From Ophiura sarsii (taxonomy: Eukaryota; Echinodermata; Ophiuroidea; Amphilepidida; Ophiuridae): a DNA stretch of 64,000 nucleotides. Below, in pieces: positions 45,845-57,768 of this stretch (the first letter of the stretch is position 1; every line of letters begins with the position of its first letter). The translations under genes were made by a program, and so were the position numbers. The stretch lies in NCBI GenBank assembly GCA_035610835.1, contig CM069459.1, positions 30,912,366 through 30,976,365 of the forward strand. Direction: 5' to 3'. A model generated the notes under the pieces. That model had not been told where the DNA came from, ran no database searches, and saw nothing but the letters and a program-made list of their open reading frames with translations.

Positions 45845-46087
45845 CCCTAACACTCCCGGTGGATTTTCCAACGAAATTTTTTTCAAGCAAAAAAAACACG
45901 CACAACAAGAGGTGCCACGCCCCGGGGCTTGAACCCACGACCTCTCGGTTACAAGTCGAACGCTCTACCAACTGAGCCACGGGGGGAGCTATGTAGCCCG
46001 GGGCCATTATTTCACCCAAAAACCTCAGCGCCAGGTGGAACCGACAGGCTGGGAAATGAGATTTCATGGGGTGCGGGGCTGTAAGGG
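45845..46087. mobile_element. TTAA element with tRNA-Thr-like module, unit 2
   Basis: Same ends and TTAA flanks. It differs from unit 1 by an extra GGATTTTCCAACGAAATTTT segment and lacks the GCTGGGCGAGTGTATTCGCC hairpin. Confidence 0.7.
45914..45986 (-). pseudogene. tRNA-Thr(TGT)-like pseudogene, unit 2
   Basis: Same 73-base module as unit 1, with TTCAAGC instead of TTCGAGC in the T loop. Confidence 0.7.
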
Positions 46088-46151
46088 TTAATCAAGGTAG
46101 AATTAGAGAAAAAAAGTGAAAATTAAAAGAAGAAAAAAAATCGTTCATTAA

Positions 46152-46418
46152 CCCTAACACTCCCGGTGGATTTTCCAACGAAATTTTTTTCAAGCAAAAA
46201 AAACACGCACAACAAGAGGTGCCACGCCCCGGGGCTTGAACCCACGACCTCTCGGTTACAAGTCGAACGCTCTACCAACTGAGCCACGGGGGGAGCTATG
46301 CTGGGCGAGTGTATTCGCCCAGCTATGTAGCCCGGGGCCATTATTTCACCCAAAAACAGCGCCAGGTGGAACCGACAGGCTGGGAAATGGGATTTCATGG
46401 GGTGCGGGGCTGTAAGGG
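46152..46418. mobile_element. TTAA element with tRNA-Thr-like module, unit 3
   Basis: Has both the GGATTTTCC segment of unit 2 and the GCTGGGCGAG hairpin of unit 1, so it is the most complete unit. TTAA at 46148-46151 and 46419-46422. Confidence 0.7.
46221..46293 (-). pseudogene. tRNA-Thr(TGT)-like pseudogene, unit 3
   Basis: Same module and T-loop variant as unit 2. Confidence 0.7.
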
Positions 46419-46869
46419 TTAAGCCCATAATGACTTTACACACATTGTCATTACATGTTATCGCCATGCAAATGTAATATATTTAACCATTTTTTAGATC
46501 TAACAAACAGGGTTTGGGCGATACCACTGTCTTAAAAAAGACATCATGCTGCAACAATTCAAGTCTCAAATATGAAATGGGCAGTAAGATCAAGTTCTTG
46601 AAGCAGTTTATACATCCCTGCATACACATATCTTTGATATGCAGGTACTTATTTTGAATAATTACATTTTTAACGCTTTATAAATCTCTGATTTGCAGCT
46701 CAAACAATAATAAGCTGATTAAATGTGGGTGTTTCCCGTAACCGAACTTATTATTTTATTTATAGAATTGTTTGTGTCTTCATCTTCTAGATTATAACCA
46801 AATAATACATCTGTAACTGATACTCTAATTAATCTATTGTGTTGTTACGATAAAATACTATTGACTTCA

Positions 46870-47330
46870 GTCCATACACTCTTTATTTGTTTTACAATAC
46901 TAATAGAAATGTTCAATATATAATATATTTCATTACATGGGTCACATAATTATAGTATCATGCTCTTACCTGTTTTGTGGAGAAGTATCTTCGTTGGATT
47001 AATGTTACTAATTATTTCCAGTTTAATGTCATGAGTCGTGGTTCCCTAAATTGCTGAATATTCTTTCTCTAAATCTCGCTCCACTCAAAATTGTAATAAT
47101 CGAATACATTTTCCCAAAACAATTCGCAAATTGGTTTTACATTTATTTTGGCTATCATTGTATTCCGATATATTTTGGTTGTACACAGTTCTAATAAAGT
47201 GTTACCATTATTATACTTAAACGTTATATCATCCGATGTAATACCTGTTCTTTCATTCTTCCACAAAGTAGGTATTGCCTGTTTTACAGCTATGTATTAT
47301 TATGCAAGCATTGGCTGGATGAACAAATCT
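46870..47330 (-). pseudogene. Tx1/L1-like LINE ORF2 3'-end relic, copy 2
   Basis: Minus-strand frames give KINVKPICELFWENVF and FEWSEI, then a degraded finger LCDPCNEIYYI and a final KSVW. Same order as the relic at 35748-36308 but more decayed: the His and last Cys of the finger are gone. 5'-truncated and dead. Confidence 0.55.
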
Positions 47331-47970
47331 GTCTTTTATTTCATCAAATGTATACATTTCCCCATCGTCTCTGACACATAAACAAAACCTATTTTTATCC
47401 ACCTCTTTAAGTACAGTGTATTACCATTGCTCGTAATAATTTACAATCATTATTCCATATTATTTGATTATCCCAGTTTTCTATTTCGCTTAGAGTTTAA
47501 GTATTTTTGGTTTTAAGCCAAACTTTGATCAGGTTGTGGTAAAATGATGGTAGTTACTATTCTGATCTTACTCTCCAGTTCTGCTCTCAAAATCAAAATT
47601 ATATCACTACTAATTTACGCTGCAGTTAAGGCATAAGTACTAGCGAGGTATCTTTACCTCTTTAGAAAGTTACGCCAATTTGGTGCACTCGGCCGATTAA
47701 ATATCTTTTAAACGACGTGTTTAACAACACCCGATTTTAAACTCCGCAAATCTCGTCCCAATTCAATTGATTGTGCTCCTAATGGGTTACAATAGATATC
47801 GACCGAATTCCTCAAATGCACGTATATTTGTAAAAATACACGATCTGCAAGTCAGCGTCCACCGGGCACGGTTGAGTAATCATTCAAGGCGTACAATTGG
47901 TTCAAGCGATGTGTTCAACAAAGAATAGTACATGCTATTGTATAAAGGCTAATAGCATACTATTTTCAAA
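47331..47970. other. unassigned AT-rich spacer
   Basis: Left part may be the decayed upstream portion of the LINE relic; otherwise nothing recognised. Confidence 0.35.
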
Positions 47971-48286
47971 CCAAAACAAAACTATAAAAATGTCGTACAA
48001 CTTCAAAATGTAGAATGAAAGCGCAGTTGTTTCAAACAAATAATGTTGCGTGTTTAAAAAAATATCGAAAACAAAACTATAACAATATCGTATAACTTCA
48101 AAATATAGAATGAAAACGCAGCTGTATCAAGTAGGGCCTACATAATATGTGTTTAAAAACATCAAAACAAAAATATAATTTTTTTGTATAACTTCAAAAT
48201 GTGGAATGAACACGCAGCTGTTTCAAGTAAGGCCTACATAATTTGTGTTTAAAAATATCAAAACAAAAATATAAAAATGTCGTATA
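47971..48286. repeat. ~93-bp tandem repeat, about 3.4 units
   Basis: Units share AAAACTATAAAAATGTCGTA, CTTCAAAATGTAGAATGAA and GCGCAGTTGTTTCAA words. Later units gain AGTARGGCCTACATAAT. Confidence 0.8.
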
Positions 48287-48289
48287 AAT

Positions 48290-50970
48290 TTATACATATT
48301 CATACATTCACACATTTGCATACACATGCTACATTATAGAGGTGTTTCCAGCCTTTTTCGAGACAAATAATATGGTTAGGTATGTATATGGTCCAATCCA
48401 ACGAAAGTGTACGCGTGATGTTCAGGCCTCTAATAAAATAATCTATATCTTGACAATTTTATTTTTGTGTTATACGTATCCGCCTCAATGAGACGGTTCG
48501 CGCCATATATAATATGACCAACTTAAATGCACAATTGGGCGTATACGAACAATAAACCTGCTATTTTTTACCCTTTTACAAAATAGTTGTTAAGGTTTTT
48601 TGATAGACATATAACCGTTTAGATGAAAACGAGCTTAAGCGGAAATAATTTTGCCTGTTTGATTGCTGGATATCTCAAGAATGCCTCTTTTAATTTTTGG
48701 TTACTTTTGATCAATCCCTGAATTGTTGTGATTTTTTTGCTGTGGTAAGTTTTGACGTTACCTACAAATACATGTTTGGTTAAATCTCACTTTCGGGGAA
48801 GAATTCGCCTGAGGTAGAGTAATTTGTGCTGTAAGGAAGCCTAAATATATTAAATACTTAAATGCATTGTCCCCATTCAAGTCGATTTTTTGATAAAGCT
48901 GTTAGAAATTTTAAAAGCGGAAACGATCGGTTTGGTAAAAAAAATGCATTACCTCCGAATACCTATTTAAAACACTGCCATTTTAATATAAACACAGATT
49001 AGTGAATGATATCTATAGAATAAGCGAAGTATGATACAATGTACATGTGCGACAAGTTTTATCATTTTGAAGGCAACATTTTTTGAAATATCAGCAATAA
49101 AAGGCTGTATTCGTAGGCAAATTTGAAATATGAACTGTTACCTTCAAATACAAATAACGATACCGTGGTATTCCCTCTGCTGTTACATACTTGTAGCGAT
49201 TGGAATAAAGTAGAAATGTGCGCTGCGTTCGGCAAGCAACGGAGAAGTTTTGCATCAAACTTTCAGCTTTTGTATTAGTAACCTTTCACAAAATTCTGTA
49301 CTTTGTGTACAAGTGCATCAATAATATGTTGTTGTCTTAAAAGTTGATTATATAGCCTCCCTCTTTCTCAATCTTATTACTCCTATTAGTGTAGTTTTGT
49401 ATGCTATTCAAGCAAAGACATCATCTGACAGTTGATTTAAATCGCAATGGGGGTGATTAATGTTTATATAAATATTCAGTAACAGCATTTCGTGCATGAC
49501 TTCATGTTGTATTCGGAGGTAACATGTATATGTAGGCAACATTCAATAATATACACAGTGCATATTGGCCCTAAATTATTTTATTTTACATAAAAGCAGT
49601 ACGCAATCATACAATCTGACTGGATATATTATTATATTTATATTTGGAGGGGTAAAAAATAATATTCCTTATTAAACGAAAATGGGAGGTGTTGATTTAA
49701 ATAAAATGCATGGTGTAATCACACTGTTTTTGCCGAGAACATATTTTTTGTTGGTGTTAGAGTGAATGAATGATATTTATATCCATAGAGTACACGTTGA
49801 TCGTCTTAAAATGGATACATTTAGACATAACATCCATGAAATTTCGATTTCATAATCAATATTTTCATATTCCATTTTGTATTCGTAGGTAACTTATATA
49901 TTAGTTAATGGACATGGTACAATTCCTGCGTTGTTTATCGCTTTCATTCGCACCTAATATTATGTCAATATTAAGTAGGAATGTATAAGACCGGAATATT
50001 GTTTGGTGCGTAATATTGTTTTAAACCAGCTTGTCGATATGATGTATGCGTAGTTAACCAATGTCCCCAGGAATTGCAGAGCAGTGACTACTGAGGTACT
50101 TAATATTGGTTATTATTGTAGTTGTATTTGAAAATGGAATTCATGTGTAACAAATATAAAATGACTTGCTTCATTTTTGCTCTGGCAGGTTGTGTAATGT
50201 CACCGAAACGTATTTTAAGTGAACAAGAAATTTAGTAAAACCTTTTCATTTTTTAAAGGTGGGAGGGAATCGAGGGTAGGCCTATACTGATTTCAGTCTT
50301 AGATACAAAAATTGCTCATGAATAATGCTTCCGACATTTATTTCTTAGTGTAATTGAACTAAGCAGTGGTTGATTTTTTTTTTAAATCATAATGAAAGGC
50401 ACATGCCCGACAATATCTCTGTCGTGGCAAAACTTATTAGATTAGTGTTGTTAAATCAAACAACATTGAATTTCTAAACATAAAATTCCTATTTTGTCTA
50501 CATCTGACAAAATTTATCATATTGGTGATTCTATGTCAAACGGAGTCTGCCTCCGGTTGAAACTCGATAAAGACTGACTATGTACGACATTTAGAATGAT
50601 ACAAATTCCAAACTAGGAAATTATATCTTAATTCTAATCTGACAAGTGAATGTCTTGCTGAAAGTTGTATGTGCTTTATTCCGTTGTGGACTGAAAGGTA
50701 AAATATTTGAATGTTCTAGACTTTGAACATGTTAAACATATTAAATTTATATATATAAGGTCTGATATGAAATTATTTCAAAGTATATATTAAATGAATC
50801 AAAAAGCGTTCTGGCTGTCGTGTTTAAAACAGCTATTCAAAATGATAACTTCCAGAAGACCTCACTTGCCTCCTTTAGAGGAATTTGAGGAAGGCAACCG
50901 GTTGTTTTATTGCTTAAAACAAATAACCTGACATTCAAGACTATGAATTACAGGCAAATCGAACTGTTTG
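48290..50970. other. long unassigned AT-rich interval
   Basis: No open frame with a recognisable domain, no RNA gene and no strong repeat. The phrase GTATTCGTAGGTAAC or close variants recurs at about 49110, 49510 and 49880, and again near 53840 and 54215 (ACCTACGAATAC / ACCTTCGAATACC), hinting at a dispersed old repeat. Confidence 0.4.
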
Positions 50971-50975
50971 CTTAA

Positions 50976-52776
50976 GGTCATGTTTTTTATACTGGGTACC
51001 AAAAAAAGGTGGATCTGTTACATTTGCACTACATATTATTACTTTGCATGCATATATTTTGGCTATTTTTTTTCACACATACGCAAATTTGGTCTTATGT
51101 TGATGAGAGAGTATTTGGCCTTTATTTTAAAAAGAAAAATATAAACTACCATGGTTCTGTTAATTACAATAGTTCGTTAAACCTAATTAGTCAGGGGTGG
51201 AAGAGTATGTGGAGGAGGAGTATGTGGAGGAGGAGTATGTGGAGGAGGAGTATGTGGAGGAGGAGTATGTGGAGGAGGAGGAGTGCATAGTTGAACAAGT
51301 ATGGTGCAATATACATTGGGCAAACATAAAATGCACTGGTTTCACTCTTGGTACAATTCTATATTGAAAACATAACATTATTGAAGCATATTTGAATTAA
51401 AAATATAATTAGTTAATTAAGGAATCATTAATTAGCATTAAGAAGCTCAAAAAATTGTTAAGAAACGTAAAGTTGGTCGCAGTTTGCGAATGTATGCAAA
51501 CATTTGCCTGCACCAAACTGTCCTTTTTAAAAGTATAGAAAGGTTGAGGTACCCTTTTGAATAACTAAATTTAACTATTTAATTAAAAATTAAAAGAAGA
51601 TATGTAATTAACCTCATGTATTCTGTATTGTCTGGATGTTAATTAGCACATTTTGTTAAATGAGTTTGTGTGGTGTTATTACTTGTTTTTTACTGTGTTA
51701 CCAAATAAGTAAAAAACTGCTGGTTTTCATCAAGCTTGTAAACTCAGGAGAATTATTTAATTCGTAGGAATGCAACTGATCTGACCTAGCATAGGATGAC
51801 CAGCATAAGCAGTTTGACAATCAACATTGGATCACCCTATATGTTGAATACAACTTAAAACAAAAACATTTTATAATTCAATCTTAAATCGGACTCTTGA
51901 AATTTGAATACATGGTTCAAACATTATGGAAATTAACCTAATTTGTTCATTTGAATGTGCTTTGCAAATCATGAAGGTGCAAGAAGGATGAACGCAATTA
52001 ATTGTATGCCACTAAACATGTGCCATTGGGAAAATTTGAGTCACCCTGTAGTTAAAGGGCCCCTTTTGATTGAACATTATTTGAAACTCATACCACTTTA
52101 AGCATTTGCCACTTCAAATTGGAATGTAAAATCATGTTTCAGATGCAAATTTAAATTCATTCAATTTAATGATTTGTGGATAATCATGTATACCTAAATT
52201 AATGTTTTAAACACCCTATATGTTTAAAATTAACAACTTTACATAAGAAAAGGGTGACTTTCAAAATCAATCAATGTTCATGTACATGTAATTGATGCAT
52301 TTTTATTTGAAATCTACTTGAATGTTGTTAAAATACTAGTCTTTGTATGTATGTAGTAATAGAAGCATTTTTCCGAAACTAAATAAACACATTTTTAGAC
52401 GCCCTGTATGTAGAATTTCAGATTCATAATGAAATTTAATTTGCATATGTCTGGATGGGTATTTTATTAAACTATTTTAAATCTGTACTGAACTTTTCTC
52501 TCATCACTTCATATACATAGTGGAAGTAATTATTGAAACCCTTCTTTTTTAGAAGATTTTGCTTGTTACACCCTGTACAATTTCCTGCCACCCTGTATAA
52601 TCAACTTGATTGTATGCTATTTGCATCCGTTACAGTATATGCTTTCAGAATATGTATACTTTTACCAACTTTAAATGTAAACTTTTTCAGATATAATGCA
52701 TTAACTGAAAAAGGAACCTAATTTATGGAAAAAGGGACATGTAACACAAATTGTACCCAGTATAAAAAACATGACC
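50976..52776. mobile_element. 1.8-kb element with 24-bp perfect inverted ends
   Basis: GGTCATGTTTTTTATACTGG... (50976-50999) is repeated exactly inverted at 52753-52776; weaker similarity continues just outside (GTTTGCTT / GTTTCCTT). The interior has several CACCCTGTATA-like words (about 52044, 52212, 52399, 52567, 52592) and a 15-bp microsatellite. No transposase frame. Target duplication not resolved. Confidence 0.65.
51204..51285 (+). repeat. 15-bp microsatellite GTATGTGGAGGAGGA
   Basis: Five units, giving a spurious Met-Trp-Arg-Arg-Ser repeat in one frame. Confidence 0.9.
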
Positions 52777-55049
52777 ATAAAGGAAACCGCTCGCTTTCTA
52801 AATAAAGATAGCTCGGTGAACTATTCAATAGTTGATTCGATCCAATACTTTGGATTCACACGGAAACTAAAACGTTCATACTTAACATTCTAGAATGTCC
52901 TATATAATAAACAAAGAGTAATTATGTTCTATTAGATATTCATCCTCGCGACATGAGAGACCTAAAGAACTAACTACACACAGAATACATCAAGAACTTA
53001 TTAAGTAGAGATTACAAGGCTGAATTATCACGAGGCTGAATGATCAGATGTTTCTTAATTAAAATGTGTATATATGCTTAAGTTTGTATCATGTTTAGTT
53101 TTAATGATGAACATGCTTTTTACCAAATTAGATCAGTAATAATATAAGTATTACTAGCGAGTTAATTGAATGTTTTACTATAACTTTACGAAATTTTAAC
53201 CCAGTACGATATGTATGTTGACATCATCTTGCCCTAAATCAGATGTTAAATATTACACACTTCTGACTGTTTTGTAGAAGTTAAACGCACATTCTTAATA
53301 CTTGAAAGTCAAGCAAGAAAGACACTAACAAAATTGGATTATCAGATACGTTAGCATAATAAAACATTTTCTGCCATAATTATCATGTGTAAAAGGTTAA
53401 TTCTATTCAATATGCCTTTAACATCAAGAATAATAATTTGAGAGTTCTTCCCACTGGAGTAAAGGACTAATCGACCAAGTATCCAAGTATCCAAGTAAGT
53501 ATCACTAGTGAGGTTATTGATGCTTAGGGTGTTTTCTTTTATATCTTAGAAATAGGAACATGGTTTTATATTATTTTAATGTTTAATTGGTTAATCTTGC
53601 TGTTTTATTAAATGTTGAATATTACGCAATTCTGATTGTTTTGTAAAAGCAGCGCTGAGTGCACATTCTTAAATCTACTTATAAAGTCAATTAAGACACC
53701 AGTTTGATACGACATTCCCCTCACACGCGATTCAGGGCATAAAAAACTACGTCGAGTACAATTTTGCCCTTAAACCTATGTCAAATCAACGAATCCAACT
53801 GTTCAAGGTCAACGAAGTTGAAGTTGAGAACAAATGTGTTACCTACGAATACTTTGATTATTGCAATGTAAGCTACCGTGTTTTAAGACTTAACATGTTT
53901 TTCTCTTATAGGAATGCTTAAAAATGTTGCCTGATATATTGTTCTTAATAAACCTTTTCAAAATTACAACTGACAGTTAGATATTGTATATTTTGTTCAA
54001 CATTAAATTAATATTCTAGTATCTATTTAAAGTAAACTACTGGGAATATGTTCATAATATTAGGATTTAAACATGTTTTAACATGTTTATTTAAAAAAAC
54101 AAATATTGTTAACAGCCCTGCATAATTATTTCACCCCAAAATGTAACATAAATTAAGTAGAACATTAATGTATTACAGTTTTACTTCTCTTACCTACGTA
54201 TACATTAACTGTTACCTTCGAATACCACATTTCCACATTCCTCTATGTACTTAGGTTTTGGGCGCATGCTCAAAATTCTAGATTTTACAGAAGAAGTCAT
54301 TCCCCCTCTTTTATGTACATGAAAACAAATGTTCATTAAAATCATCTTGGTGAAAGTACACAAAGTGACTCAACCTCATGTTTCAAAGTATTGAGAGCCT
54401 GCAAATGCTACCTAACTGTGTGAATCTAAAATGTAAACAAAAAATGAGCACCTGGACAAATATGATCACTTTCTATCAGCATTAGCATCTTCTAATTACA
54501 ATGCAATCACAAATGTGAATGAAATATGTAAATAGGTGGAATAATCATCACTTATGGTACATTGAGAAGTGTACCTTCAACTTCATCATTCCGCCACGTG
54601 GTCAATTGTAGAGATTAGTGATGGCACTTTTTTCCATACAAGCTTGATATGTTGACTTTGAGTGGGGAAAAGGAATAAGAGATCGAAGCATTTTGATACT
54701 GGACCCTAAAAATCTAGCCGTGGACACTTTTCGTTGGATTCGACCATATATCATTATGCAATTCTCTAAATGTAAAGAAAGTGAACAATGCGCACTTTTA
54801 ACAGTTTAAGTTATTGGTAACTCCAATAGAGTAAGATTGAAAACCATAGCCGGCCTGTTGCCGACTACTGGCTTGATCGGCATCGATGTTTTAAACATGT
54901 CAAACAATTTCCTGTTCTTAACAGCTCTGTGCCCCCCATTTTGGAGGGGCGGTGGTGGGTTAAGCACTCCAATCTAATTCGATTGGAGTGATTAAAATAT
55001 CAGTCCACTTATATCAACTTCATCAAGAGTCGTCCCTCAAAACACACAC
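52777..55049. other. long unassigned AT-rich interval
   Basis: No gene recognised. Two stretches (about 53090-53330 and 53500-53700) share AGTATYACTAG.GAGKT, TTACACA.TTCTGA and GTTTTGTARAAG in order, indicating an old tandem duplication of about 370 bp. A small hairpin CACTCCAATC...GATTGGAGTG lies at 54965-54990. Confidence 0.4.
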
Positions 55050-55368
55050 ACCCCTATGCCATAGTTTGCTTCACATTGAACCAACTTGAACTCAGTACTA
55101 CACCACACGGTAACAGAATTGTTATCCAACGGAGAAAGATGACCCCAAAGGTCAACCCCCCACACACACACCCGGGATTTGAAACAAGGACCTCCAGCAC
55201 ACGGGCGACTTTCAATTTCTATTTCCACTACACCACGGGTGTCAATGCTACTTGGCTCAGTATACTTCGCCAAGTAGCCTGGGTCCATTTTTCTTCCAAA
55301 AACTTCAACGCCGGGTTATACAAAGAGGCTGGCCATGTTGTTGCCATGTGGTGTAGTAGGGTTGGGGT
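55050..55368 (-). mobile_element. diverged relative of the TTAA tRNA-bearing element, different tRNA-like module
   Basis: On the minus strand it runs from TTAACCCCAACCCTAC through a body resembling that of the 45.5-kb units (CCTGGCGCTGAGG there, CCCGGCGTTGAAG here) to a tRNA-like module at ~55155-55245 with A box TGGTGTAGTGG and B box-like TTTCAAATCCC, closed by ACACCCG / CGGGTGT. The anticodon is not clear and is not the TGT type seen at 45.6 kb. Confidence 0.5.
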
Positions 55369-55479
55369 TAAAGGATTTTAAAGGCGGCCTTAAACATTCC
55401 GCTTTATCACTACAGATGTCAGATAGCTGGATGATTATAGGTACTGTAGTGTTATGGAAAGTTCTAACAACAATATTAG

Positions 55480-55510
55480 CACTCCCGGGCTAGCACTACG
55501 CCCGGGAGTG
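55480..55510. repeat. perfect 11-bp stem hairpin CACTCCCGGGC
   Basis: CACTCCCGGGC, 9-base loop, GCCCGGGAGTG. GC-rich stem in AT-rich surroundings. Confidence 0.8.
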
Positions 55511-55524
55511 GAAGCTTTTTAAGC

Positions 55525-55915
55525 TTGGGCATTATGGCATCTGTGGCAGGTTTTGGGATTTTTCAGATAGCCGTTTATATAGGTAATATTCCTATTCCTA
55601 ATGGTATAGTAACCTAAATAGTATATGTATAGTATACTATACTATAATAGTATTACTTTATAACCTGGGGCATTGTGGCATCTGGGCAGGATTTTGGATT
55701 GCCAAGATAGGCGTTCATATAGGTAATGTTCCTTTTCCTAATGGTATAATAAACCTATATAGTATATGTGTAGTATACTATAATAGTATTACTTTCTAAG
55801 TTGGGGCATTGTGGCATCTGGGGCAGGTTTTGGGATTTCTCAGACAGCAGTTTATATTGGTAATGTTCCTATTCCTAATGGTATAATAACCTATATAGTA
55901 TATGTATAGTATAAT
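55525..55915. repeat. three tandem units of ~137 bp
   Basis: Each starts GGGCATTRTGGCATCTG and holds GGCAGGTTTTGGGATT, TAATGTTCCTATTCCTAATG and AGTATATGTATAGTATACT. Unit starts are near 55528, 55667 and 55802. Confidence 0.85.
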
Positions 55916-56225
55916 GCATGGGACATTCACAACTTTCATAAGACGCTCCGGCCGGTCGTGCTTTTTCTAGGTTATAATATTAGTAATCATTAAATGTTGC
56001 ACGATTAAACGTGAAATCGGCATACATGCTACGCCACTGAAAGCGTATATATTAGGCAACACATAACTTACGACGACAGCCACATTGTCACAGGTGGCGT
56101 TGTTGTGATCATTTTGAGGCTTCCTAACAGGTGTTCGAACTCCGGAATGCGCACCCGGGAATGAGCACCACGTAAATGAGTTTTATTGCGCATTGCAATC
56201 TCCTGAATTCATACCGCTAGGCGCT

Positions 56226-56380
56226 ATGCTCAAGTTTATTACTATACCAGATTATGGCATATTTAAATATAATTTCAACAAACTCGGTCGTACCATTCCA
56301 TATCGCATAGACTGGCTTGAAAGAAGTGTTCTTAACATTTTGATTCGGAACTGTGTACCACCAAGTATTGCGTCAATACG
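56226..56380 (+). CDS. candidate first coding exon (weak)
   Basis: An ATG at 56226 opens a frame of about 51 codons (MLKFITIPDYGIFKYNF, then LGRTIPYRIDWLERSVLN) that runs into a strong splice-donor-like ACG|GTGAGT at 56381. Composition looks protein-like, but I recognise no family and found no matching downstream exon. It could equally be chance. Confidence 0.2.
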
Positions 56381-56399
56381 GTGAGTGTTAATTGTTAAT

Positions 56400-57766
56400 T
56401 GTATTGGATGAATATTGAATTGGGTTAGACTTGGTTTAATTCAGTCAATGATGGTCAGAGACAGTTGTGGTGTTATTATTGTGTTGTTTCTTTTGAATTT
56501 TTAAATGTCCCATCCTTGGAGCTCCTTGGTTGTTTTCATTGCACACCGTTTTAGCTATTTCCATACTTTATATTGTTGGTGTAGTGCTGTTGAATCCATT
56601 TGGATCCAGCCTTGGTGCCCTTTGCTGGTACGATGGGTACCGTCTATGGGATTGGAAATGATTTTTCTGCCTTTTCAGCTTTGTTTAAACAACAATTTTG
56701 CAAAACACTTGATCGTTATTTGCAATTTGCTATTGTTTGATCGTGTAGTCCTAATTTTAAATCTGAGAAATAAAAGGCTATAATAATTATTAGCATATAC
56801 CGTCACTATTAGTTTGGGTTGCCATGATAGTTCCATGGTTATCTTCAAACCTACGACACGATTAGTGATCGTCAAGTAAATAAATTATTCATGAATGATT
56901 TACTTCATTTACTTTATTTAAAAAATCTATAGGAATAATACTAGCAAAATGACCAAACCTCTTTTTGTTCAACCATTTGTAAATCAACATGATTATGATG
57001 ATCACGTTGATTTTCTGCGTTTATCACCTGTGCGACGTATATCTATCCTGAAATACCAAAAATCGTCTCGGCAAATAACTCGAATTTCGATGGTCTCAGC
57101 GAAGTAGCGCCTGTAACTCAATCAGACATCCTGCCAGCAAGCATTTGTCATGATTTCAGCTCTGAATCATGGCCTACATATTGATAGTAAGTGATAATTG
57201 ATAGCTATTTCACGTTTGTTACGATGCGGTAAAGCCAGAGAGAGATTTTGGAACGTGAACGGAAACGGAAAATTACCTTTTTAAAATAAATACAATGTTT
57301 TTCAATGGTTGTTTCCGTGTCGTTTGGTTAGTTATAAGAGCACAATATATTGAAATTGAAAATCAGTTAATGATATCTGAATTTATTACAGTATTATCAT
57401 GTATAGATAAGATTGTAAGCAATTTTAAATCAGGTATAGGCTTGTAAATCGTGTAATATTGACTCGAATGTATCGCTATATGCCTTTGGCATACTGGAAT
57501 ACTGCTAATCAGTTAAATCTTCGTCGTAACAAGTTAACTATTCAATTGTATCCTGACTAGTGTCGAATGGAAGGTGATTTACGCTATTATTATGATATTT
57601 AAACGAAATAGAAACCATGAGGAATGGAGTGAAACATCTATTTTTGGCATAATTCTGTTATACCCTTCACACCAACATCGGTTAATATTATGGGTCGTTC
57701 TTAGATTCAAAATAAAGAGCATTTGTTCCATATTTTCTACAAAAGGCTAATGTTACATGTCTGAAA
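56400..57766. other. unassigned AT-rich interval
   Basis: No recognised gene, RNA or repeat. A 92-codon frame at 56505-56783 shows no domain. Confidence 0.4.
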
Positions 57767-57768
57767 TA

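Noticed and set aside
45579..46293. Cluster of three functional tRNA-Thr genes
   Set aside because: Acceptor stems have three mismatches and the copies are inside TTAA-flanked repeat units; pseudogenes or transposon modules are more likely.
51009..51290. Protein with Met-Trp-Arg-Arg-Ser repeats
   Set aside because: Direct translation of a 15-bp microsatellite inside a transposon-like element.
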